A stretch of DNA of 20,660 nt, taken from NCBI GenBank assembly GCA_964643295.1, contig CAZXSN010000051.1:1-20660 (forward strand). The letters run 5' to 3'. A program made the position numbers and the translations under genes. The stretch comes from Merdiplasma sp964643295. Its GTDB lineage: Bacteria > Bacillota > Clostridia > Lachnospirales > Lachnospiraceae. The notes under the pieces were generated by a model. That model did not search any database and had not been told where the DNA came from. It was given only the letters and a program-made list of their open reading frames with translations. Of this stretch, positions 6,732 through 14,443 are shown piece after piece. Position 1 is the stretch's first letter. Each line of letters begins with the position of its first letter.

Positions 6732-7421
6732 GTGAAACGTTCAGAGATTAACGCGGTGATTCGGGATTTTGAGGCGATGCTTGAAAAGTACCGCTTTGCT
6801 TTGCCTCCCTTCCTTTCGTTTACCCCGGCGGACTGGGAGACGAAAGGCCATGAGTACGATGAGATCCGGGACAATGCCCTGGGCTGGGATATCACCGATT
6901 ACGGCGAGGGAAACTTTGCCGAAAAGGGTCTGTCCTTAATTACGATCCGCAACGGAAACGTGCACAATCCGAAGTATACGAAGACCTACGCGGAGAAAAT
7001 CATGATGCTGTATCCGGGCCAGATTTCGCCTAATCACTTCCACTGGCACAAGATGGAGGATATCATCAACCGGGGAGGCGGGGAAGTGATCTTTCGCCTC
7101 TGGAATGCCAACCGGGAGAATGAGGGAGAACTTCTCGATACGGATGTGGAGATCTGTCAGGACGGACGCCGCTACCTGGTTCCGGCGGGTTCCGAGATTG
7201 TGCTAAAGCCCGGCGAGAGTCTCTCGCTGTATCCGTATTACTATCACGAATTCCGGATTGCGAAGGGCTCCGAGAAAACGCTGATCGGCGAGGTTTCGAT
7301 GTGCAACGATGACAATACGGACAACCGCTTCTATGAGCCGCTGGGACGCTTTCCGACCATCGAAGAGGATGAACCGGCTTACCGTCTGCTGTGCAATGAG
7401 TATCCGCCCGCGAAGGAGTAA
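6732..7421 (+). CDS. D-lyxose isomerase
   Basis: Cupin-fold, metal-dependent isomerase interconverting D-lyxose and D-xylulose, and in characterised relatives D-mannose and D-fructose. It has 229 residues, close to the known bacterial enzymes. The metal site is visible: H102 and H104 with E109 in NHFHWHKMEDIINRGGGE, and H172 in YYYHEFRI. Other family landmarks are DNALGWDITDYG, LITIRNG and CNDDNTDNRF near the C-terminus. GTG 6732 is preferred because AAGGAG (6719-6724) lies 7 bases upstream; an in-frame TTG at 6666 would add 22 residues unlike the family. It closes the kinase/epimerase/SIS series, 124 bases after the SIS gene. Together with the kinase it can feed a free aldose into ketose phosphate. 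Confidence 0.9.
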   Translation: MKRSEINAVIRDFEAMLEKYRFALPPFLSFTPADWETKGHEYDEIRDNALGWDITDYGEGNFAEKGLSLITIRNGNVHNPKYTKTYAEKIMMLYPGQISPNHFHWHKMEDIINRGGGEVIFRLWNANRENEGELLDTDVEICQDGRRYLVPAGSEIVLKPGESLSLYPYYYHEFRIAKGSEKTLIGEVSMCNDDNTDNRFYEPLGRFPTIEEDEPAYRLLCNEYPPAKE

Positions 7422-7550
7422 GCGGGAAACGTAAAATTGGATCAGCGGAAAAGGTAAGGGGAAGGTTCACGCAAAGAGCAGTAAAACAGCTGTGTGCATG
7501 TTTTATGTTCTGCAGGGCGTTTCCCCGCAGGAGGAAAAGAAGGAGGAACC

Positions 7551-8027
7551 ATGTCGATTGAGCGGGTGAGAGAATATTTTAGCCAGTATGGGCTTGAGCA
7601 GCGCATTCTGGAGTTTGACACTTCCAGCGCCACGGTGGAGCTTGCGGCGCAGGCCGTGGGCTGTATCCCGGCGCGGATCGCGAAGACGCTTTCCTTTCGC
7701 GTCGGGGATCAGGCGGTGCTGATCGTGGCTGCGGGGGATGCGAAAGTGGACAACGCAAAGTTTAAGGCCCAGTTTCATACCAAGGCCACCATGCTGAAAC
7801 CGGAGGAAGTGACCGAGAAGGTGGGACACGCGGTGGGCGGTGTCTGCCCGTTTGGCGTCAAGGCGGGGACGAAAGTGTATCTGGATGAATCCTTACGCCG
7901 CTTTGAGACGGTTTTCCCGGCGGCGGGAAGTTCCAACAGCGCAATCGAGCTGAATTTAAGCGAACTGGAGCAGTATTCCGGCTCCCTTGGCTGGATTGAT
8001 GTGTGCAAGGGCTGGCAGGAAACATAA
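7551..8027 (+). CDS. YbaK/EbsC-type aminoacyl-tRNA deacylase
   Basis: A 158-residue protein of the YbaK/ProX editing-domain family, which hydrolyses misacylated tRNA (for example Cys-tRNA(Pro)) in the cytoplasm. Visible markers are the conserved lysine strand IAKTLSF, the DAKVDNAKFK segment, and GHAVGGVCPFGVK forming the substrate pocket, followed by YLDESLRRFETVFPAAGSSN. Length is normal. ATG 7551 has AGGAGGA directly upstream; an in-frame upstream start at 7494 would include that ribosome-binding site and is rejected. It lies 129 bases after the lyxose isomerase gene and may be transcribed with it by read-through, but it has no metabolic link to the sugar genes. Specificity is not determinable from sequence. 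Confidence 0.88.
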   Translation: MSIERVREYFSQYGLEQRILEFDTSSATVELAAQAVGCIPARIAKTLSFRVGDQAVLIVAAGDAKVDNAKFKAQFHTKATMLKPEEVTEKVGHAVGGVCPFGVKAGTKVYLDESLRRFETVFPAAGSSNSAIELNLSELEQYSGSLGWIDVCKGWQET

Positions 8028-8191
8028 ACGTATGTTCACTTTCAGCGGCAGTTCCTGAAAAGCCCCATCTTCTGGAACAGCTGACTGTAAGAGCTGTATC
8101 TAAGGAGCAGAGAAGTCTTTTCAAAGCGGCATAGCTTTGGAAATGCCTCTGCCCGATGGGCGGGCTATGCTACGGGAGCAGATAGGGGTTT

Positions 8192-8220
8192 TTGACAGAT
8201 CGAAGAAGGATAGTTTTAAG
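8192..8220 (+). promoter_or_regulatory. Possible promoter for the nfeD/SPFH unit
   Basis: A perfect TTGACA (8192-8197) is followed after 17 bases by TTTAAG (8215-8220), a poor -10. The position, 24 bases before the nfeD ATG, is sensible, but the -10 is weak. The 8028-8190 spacer also holds a long-range 7-bp stem (8129-8135 with 8164-8170) and a small GCCC/GGGC hairpin inside it, of unknown role. Confidence 0.35.
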
Positions 8221-8243
8221 GAGTGTGTAAGGAGGGCTGCGGC

Positions 8244-8690
8244 ATGAGCATTGAGTCGATTGTCTGGCTGGCACTGCTGGTAGTGCTGCTGGTCATTGAG
8301 ATCGCGACGCTGGGGCTTACCACGATCTGGTTTGCCGCCGGTGCGCTGGGAGCGTTTGTGGTGTCGCTGTTTCAGGTTGGCCTTCCGGTGCAGATCCTGG
8401 TGTTTGCCGTAGTTTCTGTGATCCTCCTTCTTTTTACCCGGCCGTTTGCGGTTCGCTTTGTGAACAGGAACCGGGAGAAGACGAACGCGGACCGGCTGAT
8501 CGGGATGACGGCTGTGGTCACGGAAACAATCAACAACCTGGCGGCACAGGGACAGGCGCAGGTGGCTGGACAGATCTGGACCGCCCGCGCGGATGACGGG
8601 GAGATCATCCCAACCGGATCCAGTGTAAGAGTTCTGCGGATTGACGGTGTGAAACTGATTGTGGAAGCGTTGGAGGAAAAGCCTGCCTGA
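8244..8690 (+). CDS. NfeD-like membrane protein
   Basis: A 148-residue NfeD-family protein, the usual partner of stomatin/flotillin-type SPFH proteins in membrane microdomains. Three hydrophobic segments (about 5-22, 27-44 and 48-66) are followed by RFVNRNREKTNADRLIGM and a C-terminal OB-fold domain (about 85-142) with the pattern GMTAVVTETI ... GQAQVAGQIWTARADDGEIIPTGSSVRVLRIDGVKLIVE. This is the short NfeD form without the N-terminal ClpP-like protease. ATG 8244 follows AAGGAGGG at about 7 bases. The SPFH gene starts 22 bases downstream, so the two are almost certainly one operon. Confidence 0.9.
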   Translation: MSIESIVWLALLVVLLVIEIATLGLTTIWFAAGALGAFVVSLFQVGLPVQILVFAVVSVILLLFTRPFAVRFVNRNREKTNADRLIGMTAVVTETINNLAAQGQAQVAGQIWTARADDGEIIPTGSSVRVLRIDGVKLIVEALEEKPA

Positions 8691-8712
8691 GGGCAGGGGA
8701 GAGGAGAAGACC

Positions 8713-9657
8713 ATGAGAAATGGCAGTGCGGAAATCGCGGGGATCTTCCTGCTGGTGATACTGGCGCTGATTGTCATCTGGATTCTGGTTTCCTGCATCC
8801 GGGTGGTTCCCCAGGCACATGCGCTGGTGATTGAGCGGCTGGGCGGTTATCAGGCGACCTGGGGTGTGGGCATTCATTTCAAGCTGCCGATCATCGACCG
8901 GGTAGCCAAGCGGGTACTGTTAAAGGAACAGGTGGTGGATTTTGATCCGCAGCCGGTGATCACCAAGGACAACGTGACCATGCAGATCGATACGGTGGTA
9001 TTCTTTCAGATCACGGATCCCAAGCTCTACGCCTACGGCGTGGAGAATCCGCTGATGGCGATTGAAAATCTGACCGCGACCACCTTAAGGAATATCATCG
9101 GCGACATGGAGCTCGATCAGACCTTAACTTCCCGCGAGGTGATCAATACGCGCATGCGGGCCAGCCTCGATGAGGCGACGGATCCCTGGGGGATCAAGGT
9201 CAACCGGGTGGAACTGAAAAATATCCTGCCTCCGGCACAGATCGTGGACGCGATGGAGAAGCAGATGAAGGCGGAACGGGAACGCCGGGAGGCGATCCTG
9301 ATCGCGGAAGGCGAAAAGAAGTCGGCGATCTTACGGGCCGAGGGCAAGAAGGAATCGGCGATCCTGGACGCGGAAGCGGAAAAGACAGCCGCGATTTTGC
9401 GGGCGGAGGCCCAGAAACAGCGGATGATTGAAGAGGCCGAAGGACAGGCCCAGGCGATTTTAAAAGTGCAGCAGGCGAACGCCGAGGGAATCAGGCTGAT
9501 CAGGGAGGCCGGAGCGGATCAGGCGGTATTGACGCTGAAAAGTTTCGAGACGCTGGCAAAGGTGGCGGACGGCAAGGCGACCAAGATCATCATCCCCTCG
9601 GAAATTCAAAACCTTGCGGGCCTGGTGCAGTCTGTCGTGGAGGTCGCAAAAGAGTAA
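8713..9657 (+). CDS. SPFH/band-7 (stomatin/QmcA-like) membrane protein
   Basis: A 314-residue SPFH-domain protein. One N-terminal membrane segment (about 8-29) is followed by RVVPQAHALVIERLGGYQATWGVG and the SPFH core (about 30-190), with VITKDNVTMQIDTVVFFQITDP and the DMELDQTLTSREVIN region. The C-terminal part is an Ala/Glu-rich coiled coil built from repeating AILxAEGxK units (about 193-255), then a GxADQAVLTLKSFETLAKVADGKATKIIIPSEI tail typical of prokaryotic stomatins. It probably oligomerises in the cytoplasmic membrane and works with NfeD; roles in membrane organisation or protease control are known for the family, but none is specified here. The frame is open upstream to 8659, inside nfeD; ATG 8713 with GGAGAGGAGAAG upstream is preferred. 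Confidence 0.92.
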   Translation: MRNGSAEIAGIFLLVILALIVIWILVSCIRVVPQAHALVIERLGGYQATWGVGIHFKLPIIDRVAKRVLLKEQVVDFDPQPVITKDNVTMQIDTVVFFQITDPKLYAYGVENPLMAIENLTATTLRNIIGDMELDQTLTSREVINTRMRASLDEATDPWGIKVNRVELKNILPPAQIVDAMEKQMKAERERREAILIAEGEKKSAILRAEGKKESAILDAEAEKTAAILRAEAQKQRMIEEAEGQAQAILKVQQANAEGIRLIREAGADQAVLTLKSFETLAKVADGKATKIIIPSEIQNLAGLVQSVVEVAKE

Positions 9658-9670
9658 GATGAAAGGCCTT

Positions 9671-9690
9671 AAGGGATCCTAAGGGATCCT
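9671..9690. repeat. 10-bp tandem repeat
   Basis: AAGGGATCCT occurs twice head-to-tail directly after the SPFH gene. No function is apparent; it may simply be a short slippage duplication. Confidence 0.6.
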
Positions 9691-9838
9691 GCGGGAGAGC
9701 CTTACAGTTCCATTTCCGTGACAGAAATTTCCTTTTCCTGGAAGGATATCTGCCGGGGAAGAAAAAACGGAAGCAAAAAGAGAACGGGACAGAATACGGC
9801 GGAACGGGAAAAGACAGCTTACGAGTCGGGAGGAGACC

Positions 9839-10822
9839 ATGGATTTAAAAGGACGGAATTTTTTGACATTAAAGGACTTTACTCCGGAGGAGATCACCGA
9901 TCTTCTGGATCTGGCGGCAAAGCTGAAGGAAGAGAAGAAGCAGGGGATTCGGCATGATCATCACCGGGGAAAAAATGTGGCATTGATCTTTGAGAAGACG
10001 AGTACGCGCACCCGCTGTGCGTTTGAGGTTGCGGCCTATGATCTGGGGATGAATGTGACGTATCTGGATCCTTCCGGCTCGCAGATCGGCAGGAAGGAGA
10101 GCATCCGGGATACGGCGCGGGTGCTGGGGCGCATGTACGACGGCATCGAATACCGCGGCTTTGGACAGGAGATCGTGGAGGAGCTGGCAAAGTATGCCGG
10201 GGTTCCCGTGTGGAACGGGCTGACGAATGAGTTTCACCCGACACAGATGCTGGCGGATATGCTGACGATCCGGGAGCATCTGGGGGCTCTTCGGGGAAAG
10301 AAGCTTGCCTACCTGGGGGATGCCCGCTACAATACGGGCAATTCCCTGATGGTGGTCTGCGCGAAACTGGGACTTCACTTTACGGTCTGCACCGCGAAAG
10401 AGTACTTTCCGGGGGAAGATCTGGTGGAAGAGTGCTTAGGATACGCGAAGGAAAGCGGCGGCACCATCACTTTCACGGAGGATGTGACGGAAGGAACCAA
10501 AGATAAGGACGTCATCTACACGGATGTCTGGGTATCCATGGGAGAGCCGGATGAGGTCTGGGCGGAACGGATCCGGAAGCTGAAAAAGTACCAGGTCAAC
10601 GGCAAAGTGATGGAAAACGCGGGGCCGCAGGCGATCTTTATGCACTGCCTGCCGTCCTTCCATGACCTGAACACTTCGATCGGGAAGGACATTTATCAGA
10701 AATTTGGGCTGACAGCCATGGAAGTGACGGATGAGGTGTTTGAATCGCCTCAGTCGGTGGTCTTTGACGAGGCCGAAAACCGCATGCACACGATCAAGGC
10801 GGTCATGGATGCCACTCTCTAG
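9839..10822 (+). CDS. argF: Ornithine carbamoyltransferase
   Basis: Converts ornithine and carbamoyl phosphate to citrulline in arginine biosynthesis. The 327-residue protein has the carbamoyl-phosphate motif STRTR (55-59), the HPTQ motif (133-136), GDARYNTGNS, the ornithine-binding SMG loop (232-234) and HCLPSFHD with C269. HCLP-S-F differs slightly from the usual HCLPAF. ATG 9839 follows GGGAGGAGA. The 181-base spacer upstream contains a 10-bp tandem repeat and then a very purine-rich stretch; no ArgR box was recognised. No other arg gene is nearby, so anabolic ArgF is the default call. A catabolic ArcB role is less likely without arcA/arcC in the window. Confidence 0.93.
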   Translation: MDLKGRNFLTLKDFTPEEITDLLDLAAKLKEEKKQGIRHDHHRGKNVALIFEKTSTRTRCAFEVAAYDLGMNVTYLDPSGSQIGRKESIRDTARVLGRMYDGIEYRGFGQEIVEELAKYAGVPVWNGLTNEFHPTQMLADMLTIREHLGALRGKKLAYLGDARYNTGNSLMVVCAKLGLHFTVCTAKEYFPGEDLVEECLGYAKESGGTITFTEDVTEGTKDKDVIYTDVWVSMGEPDEVWAERIRKLKKYQVNGKVMENAGPQAIFMHCLPSFHDLNTSIGKDIYQKFGLTAMEVTDEVFESPQSVVFDEAENRMHTIKAVMDATL

Positions 10823-10961
10823 GAAAGCGAACGCCTACACAGACGGAAGTGTTTAAGACAAAGGCCTGTAACCTGGGAGAGCGAAAGCATAAGAAGCAGG
10901 TTGGGCAAAAAAAGGAGACCTAAAGGCTACCGGATAAAGACAGGACTGGGAGTTAAGAACG

Positions 10962-11279
10962 ATGAGCGAGGAGCGCAAGGGCAGGAAAATATACCCCGGA
11001 AAAGAGCTGCAAAAGTTACAGGAGTCGGAACGGCTGCTTTCCTTACTGGAGGATGGGATCCTGGTCAATGCCGTGGTGATTGTGATCGCTGCCCTTTCGT
11101 ATCTCATCGACCTGGCCCGCTTTCAGTGGCTGTTGTTTCTGATCCTCATTCTGGGCATCCTGGAAAATATCTTCCTGCTGATTTTAGGGCTGTGGAAGGG
11201 GAAACTTCTGCTCGCGGTGCCGACAGGACTTTTTGCCGCCCTTCTTATCGGCGGGTTTGTCTTTCTGGCTTTTCTGTAA
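10962..11279 (+). CDS. Small three-segment membrane protein, unknown function
   Basis: A 105-residue protein with a charged N-terminus (MSEERKGRKIYPGKELQKLQESERL) and three hydrophobic segments at about 33-50, 54-78 and 82-104. The middle segment is rich in Leu and Ile. I recognise no named family. A GGGAG about 9 bases upstream of ATG 10962 is an acceptable ribosome-binding site. It lies between argF (139 bases upstream) and the biotin ligase gene (43 bases downstream), and is probably co-transcribed with the latter. The frame is compact and the hydrophobic pattern is too regular for a chance ORF. Confidence 0.75.
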   Translation: MSEERKGRKIYPGKELQKLQESERLLSLLEDGILVNAVVIVIAALSYLIDLARFQWLLFLILILGILENIFLLILGLWKGKLLLAVPTGLFAALLIGGFVFLAFL

Positions 11280-11322
11280 AGGGCATCTTAGGAGGAAACG
11301 GCAGCAAGGAAAAAGGACTTGT

Positions 11323-12225
11323 ATGGAAACCAAAGAATTATCGGAGGTACTTGCCCCGCATGCGGAGGGCGCCTCTTTGGAGAAACCAGGCGGGGGAGTA
11401 AAGTCTTTTGAAACAAAGCTTCAGGAGGGAATTACCCCCGCAGAGATAGAAGCGTATCTTACGACTTCGTGGGCGGGACGGCCGGTTAAGTACTTTCGGG
11501 AAATCGATTCGACAAATGATGAGGCAAAACGCCTTGCCGCAGAGGGAGCCGCAGAGGGAACCCTGGTTGTCGCGGACAGTCAGACGAAGGGCAAAGGGCG
11601 CTCCGGAAGGGAGTGGTCCATGAAGCCCGGCTCGGCGGTTGCCATGAGCCTGCTTTTGCGCCCCGAGCTGCCCCCGGAGAGGATCTCGATGGTGACACTG
11701 GTGATGGGCCTGGCGGCGGCAAAGGTGTGCAGAAGACTTTACAGGCTGCCGGCTATGATCAAGTGGCCGAACGATGTGGTGGTAAACGGCCGGAAACTGT
11801 GCGGGATTCTGACAGAACTGGGCGAAGATTCCCTGCATCATCCTTTTGTGGTAATCGGAGTCGGGATCAATGTAAATGAAACTGCGTTTCCGGAAAAAAT
11901 CCGCGATGTGGCAACTTCCCTGCAGCGGGAGCTGGGAGAGAAACAAAACCGGGCGAGACTGATCGCGGAGTGCATCCGGGAGTTTGAAAAGCTTTACGGG
12001 GAATTTTTAAAGACCAAAGATCTTTCCCTCCTTACGGACACCTATGAAAAGCTCCTGGTAAACCGCGGGCGAACTGTGCGCGTTCTGGAACCGGGAAACG
12101 AGTATGAGGGAACCGCTTTAGGGATCAGCGCACGGGGAGAACTTCTGGTTCGGGGGGAAGACGGAACCGTAAAAAACGTTTACGCGGGGGAAGTCTCGGT
12201 CAGGGGAGTTTACGGGTATGTGTAA
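11323..12225 (+). CDS. birA: Biotin--[acetyl-CoA-carboxylase] ligase, no HTH domain
   Basis: Activates biotin with ATP and attaches it to carrier proteins. Catalytic-domain landmarks are FREIDSTNDEAKRLAAEGAA (58-77), the nucleotide/biotin loop GKGRSGREWSM (90-100) and KWPNDVVVNGRKLCGILTE (147 onward), then VVIGVGINVNE. A C-terminal SH3-like domain (RGRTVRVLEPGNEYEGTALGIS ... GEVSVRG) is present. The roughly 40 residues before the catalytic domain do not look like the winged helix-turn-helix of bifunctional BirA repressors, so this is probably a ligase without repressor function. ATG 11323 follows AAAAAGG closely; the frame runs upstream to 11233 but that overlaps the membrane-protein gene. 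The start is the least certain part. Confidence 0.9.
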   Translation: METKELSEVLAPHAEGASLEKPGGGVKSFETKLQEGITPAEIEAYLTTSWAGRPVKYFREIDSTNDEAKRLAAEGAAEGTLVVADSQTKGKGRSGREWSMKPGSAVAMSLLLRPELPPERISMVTLVMGLAAAKVCRRLYRLPAMIKWPNDVVVNGRKLCGILTELGEDSLHHPFVVIGVGINVNETAFPEKIRDVATSLQRELGEKQNRARLIAECIREFEKLYGEFLKTKDLSLLTDTYEKLLVNRGRTVRVLEPGNEYEGTALGISARGELLVRGEDGTVKNVYAGEVSVRGVYGYV

Positions 12226-12265
12226 ATGGGGCTTTCGCGAAGGCGGGTTTTTGAAGAGAAAAGAT

Positions 12266-12277
12266 CTTAAATTTAAG
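12266..12277. promoter_or_regulatory. 12-bp AT-rich perfect palindrome
   Basis: CTTAAATTTAAG is a perfect palindrome in the 103-base gap between birA and the DUF6145 gene, with a further CTTAAG nearby (12289-12294). It could be an operator, but no promoter was clearly matched to it. Confidence 0.25.
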
Positions 12278-12328
12278 CCTTTCAGGACTTAAGCTTCTGT
12301 CGGTCAGCGATCAGGAAAGGAGCCGGTT

Positions 12329-12679
12329 ATGGCGGAAGAACCGAAAACAACCGTGCTTTGCGCGGCCAGCGCGTATGAGGAGAAATATTATCTGAATCCG
12401 ATGTTTTCCCGGCTTCCGGAGGAGATCCAGAATGAGCTTAAGATCATCAGCGTACTGTTTACCGAGGAGATCGGCGGTATTTTCTCCCTGGAATTCGACT
12501 CTTCGGGGAATCTAAAGTTTCGCACCCAGGCAAAGGATTCGGATTATTCTTATGATGAGATCGGGGCATCCCTGATGATCAAGGAGATCCGCAAAAACCG
12601 CGGGGAACTGCTGCAGTCCCTGGAATGGTACTACCGGATCGTGATCTTAGGCGAAGAGCCTGGAGAGGAAGAAAACTAG
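12329..12679 (+). CDS. DUF6145-type protein, unknown function
   Basis: A 116-residue acidic, soluble protein resembling the DUF6145 family of Lachnospiraceae. Family-like stretches are TVLCAASAYEEKYYLNPMF near the N-terminus, RLPEEIQNELKIISVLFTEEIGGIF in the middle and SLEWYYRIVILGEE near the end. No catalytic motif, signal or membrane segment is seen. ATG 12329 has AAAGGAG (12316-12322) at 6 bases. It lies between birA and dusB. The upstream spacer has a weak hairpin with a T5 run (about 12231-12252), which may partly separate it from birA. No function can be assigned. Confidence 0.8.
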   Translation: MAEEPKTTVLCAASAYEEKYYLNPMFSRLPEEIQNELKIISVLFTEEIGGIFSLEFDSSGNLKFRTQAKDSDYSYDEIGASLMIKEIRKNRGELLQSLEWYYRIVILGEEPGEEEN

Positions 12680-12815
12680 AACAGTAACCGGGAAGAAACA
12701 AAATAGCACCGGGAAGGGAAAAAGTACAGTCAGAAAAGAAGGAAGAGACAAATACCTTTCTCGGGGACGGATCTTTTTTGCCTTCGGTTTTTTTGCGGCC
12801 TTCCGGAGAAAAGAT

Positions 12816-13772
12816 ATGAAGATTGGAAATGTGGATCTTGGCAGGGGAGTGATCCTCGCGCCTATGGCCGGGGTGACCGACCTGCCCTTTCGGCTGCTGT
12901 GCCGGGAACAGGGAGCGGACCTTGTGTGCATGGAGATGGTCAGCGCCAAGGCGATTCTTTACCAGAACAAAAATACCGCGGCGCTGATGAAAACAGACCC
13001 TAAGGAGGCCCCGGTTTCGCTGCAGCTTTTCGGCTCGGATCCGGAGATCATCGCCCGGGCAGCGGCCATGATTGAGGAACTGCCTTTTGACATCCTGGAT
13101 CTGAACATGGGCTGTCCGGTGCCGAAGGTCGCGGGAAACGGCGAGGGCGCCGCTTTGATGAAAAATCCCCGCTTAGTTGGGCAGATTGTGGAGAAAACCG
13201 TGCAGGCGGTAAAAAAACCGGTGACGGTCAAGATCCGCAAGGGGTTTGACGGGGAGCATGCAAACGCGGTGGAGATCGCGTATATCGCGCAGGAGTGCGG
13301 AGCTGCCGCGGTGACCGTGCACGGGCGCACCCGGGAACAGTACTATTCCGGAGAAGCGGACTGGGAGATCATCCGCAGGGTGAAGGAGGCCGTATCGATC
13401 CCGGTGATCGGAAACGGGGATATCGATTCTGCGCAAAGCGCGAAGAGGATGCTTGATAAGACCGGCTGCGACGGACTGATGGTGGGAAGAGCGGCCCGGG
13501 GAAATCCCTGGCTTTTTAAGAGAATCCGCGTATTTTTGCAGACCGGGGAGGATCCCGGAAAGCCGGATTCTGACGAACTGCGGGAGATGATGCTGCGCCA
13601 CGCCCGGATGGAGCTTGCCCTTAAGGGAGAGTATACCGGCATCCGGCAGATGAGAAAGCACGTCGCCTGGTACACGGCGGGGATGCCAAACTCTGCGAAG
13701 CTTCGGGCAAGAGTCAACGAAATCGAAACGATGAGCGAGCTGGAAGAGCTCTTGACAAAGATGAGTCCATAG
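12816..13772 (+). CDS. dusB: tRNA-dihydrouridine synthase B
   Basis: FMN-dependent reduction of uridine to dihydrouridine in tRNA D-loops. The 318-residue protein shows LAPMAGVTDLPFRLLCREQGADLVCMEMVSA (about 14-44), the catalytic cysteine C100 in LNMGCPVPKVAGNGEGAALM, KIRKGFD, the HGRTREQYYSGEADW motif and the phosphate-binding IGNGDI and GLMVGRAARGNPW. A C-terminal helical RNA-binding region (MRKHVAWYTAGMPNSAKLR) is complete. ATG 12816 follows GGAG at about 7 bases. Genes for DusB, GreA and LysS in this order are a common Firmicute arrangement. The last 21 codons carry the -35 of the promoter that serves greA. Confidence 0.95.
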   Translation: MKIGNVDLGRGVILAPMAGVTDLPFRLLCREQGADLVCMEMVSAKAILYQNKNTAALMKTDPKEAPVSLQLFGSDPEIIARAAAMIEELPFDILDLNMGCPVPKVAGNGEGAALMKNPRLVGQIVEKTVQAVKKPVTVKIRKGFDGEHANAVEIAYIAQECGAAAVTVHGRTREQYYSGEADWEIIRRVKEAVSIPVIGNGDIDSAQSAKRMLDKTGCDGLMVGRAARGNPWLFKRIRVFLQTGEDPGKPDSDELREMMLRHARMELALKGEYTGIRQMRKHVAWYTAGMPNSAKLRARVNEIETMSELEELLTKMSP

Positions 13773-13780
13773 ACTATAAT
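13752..13780 (+). promoter_or_regulatory. Perfect consensus promoter overlapping the dusB end
   Basis: TTGACA (13752-13757), exactly 17 bases, then TATAAT (13775-13780). The -35 lies inside the dusB coding end and the -10 just past its stop codon. Start of transcription is expected near 13787, giving a leader of about 170 bases before greA. Confidence 0.9.
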
Positions 13781-13786
13781 ACGAAA

Positions 13787-13960
13787 ATCATTGAGGGCGG
13801 CAAGCCCTAAAAGAACCGGGTGAGAAAAGGAAGATGACGGGGCCCAAAAGGCGTCGTCAAATTTGCGTAAGGGCGATCCTTTCCTTTTAAGCGGACGGAA
13901 AGGAAAGTTGGTCCTTTTCCTGATTGCGCGGTGAATCATGTTGGAAGGAAGTGTACATTT
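13787..13960 (+). ncRNA. Structured greA leader, candidate cis or sRNA element
   Basis: Three hairpins can be drawn in the leader: 13794-13798 with 13804-13808 (5 bp), 13833-13839 with 13852-13858 (7 bp, one G-U), and 13879-13887 with 13899-13907 (9 bp). A CCTTTTCC at 13913-13920 could compete with the last stem for the GGAAAGG segment. No T-run clearly marks a terminator. E. coli greA has a leader-derived sRNA (GraL), which makes a functional leader plausible but does not prove homology. Confidence 0.4.
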
Positions 13961-14443
13961 ATGGAGGCAAAGAAAAGTTTACTGACTTATGAGGGCCTGA
14001 AAGTTCTGGAAGATGAACTCCACGACCTGAAAGTGAACAGACGCAGGGAAGTGGCCCAGAAGATCAAGGAGGCCCGGGAGCAGGGAGACCTCTCGGAGAA
14101 TGCGGAATATGACGCGGCGAAAGATGAGCAGCGGGACATCGAGGCTAGGATTGAAGAGATCGACAGGATCATAAAGAATGCCGAGGTGGTCGCGGATGGG
14201 GAGATCGATGTTGACAAGATCAGCGTCGGCTGCACGGTGAACCTCTTCGATATCGACGCGGATGAGGAGCTGGAATTTCGTCTGGTCGGCTCCTCGGAGG
14301 CGAACAGCCTGAAGGGAAAGATCTCCAACGAATCCCCGCTGGGAAAAGCGCTGATCGGCAAAGGCGCCGGAGAGACCGTGGAGGTGGAGACTCAGGCCGG
14401 GACGTTCAGCTACAAGATTTTGAGTATTTCAAGGTCTAATTAA
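13961..14443 (+). CDS. greA: Transcription elongation factor GreA
   Basis: Rescues backtracked RNA polymerase by stimulating its intrinsic RNA cleavage. The 160-residue protein has the N-terminal coiled coil (about 5-78) with the acidic tip in REQGDLSENAEYDAAKDEQ, and the C-terminal FKBP-like domain with FRLVGSSEANSLKGKISNESPLGKALIGKGAGE. All family landmarks are intact. ATG 13961 follows GGAAGGAAG at about 9 bases and matches the family's start; an upstream in-frame GTG-type extension to 13931 would add ten atypical residues. It is the first gene after the consensus promoter at 13752-13780 and precedes lysS by 150 bases. Confidence 0.95.
   Translation: MEAKKSLLTYEGLKVLEDELHDLKVNRRREVAQKIKEAREQGDLSENAEYDAAKDEQRDIEARIEEIDRIIKNAEVVADGEIDVDKISVGCTVNLFDIDADEELEFRLVGSSEANSLKGKISNESPLGKALIGKGAGETVEVETQAGTFSYKILSISRSN

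Noticed and set aside
10870..10900. AACCTG/CAGGTT pairing after argF as a terminator
   Set aside because: Six-bp stem with a 22-base loop and no T-run.
12226..12256. Weak hairpin with T5 after birA
   Set aside because: Only a 5-bp stem with a wobble pair, separated from the T-run by several bases; too weak to call as a terminator.
12687..12716. ACCGGGAAG occurring twice, 21 bases apart
   Set aside because: Short and in purine-rich spacer; no further copies or dyad structure.
12760..12800. Two T-runs (T6 and T7) before dusB
   Set aside because: No stable GC-rich stem precedes either run on the + strand.
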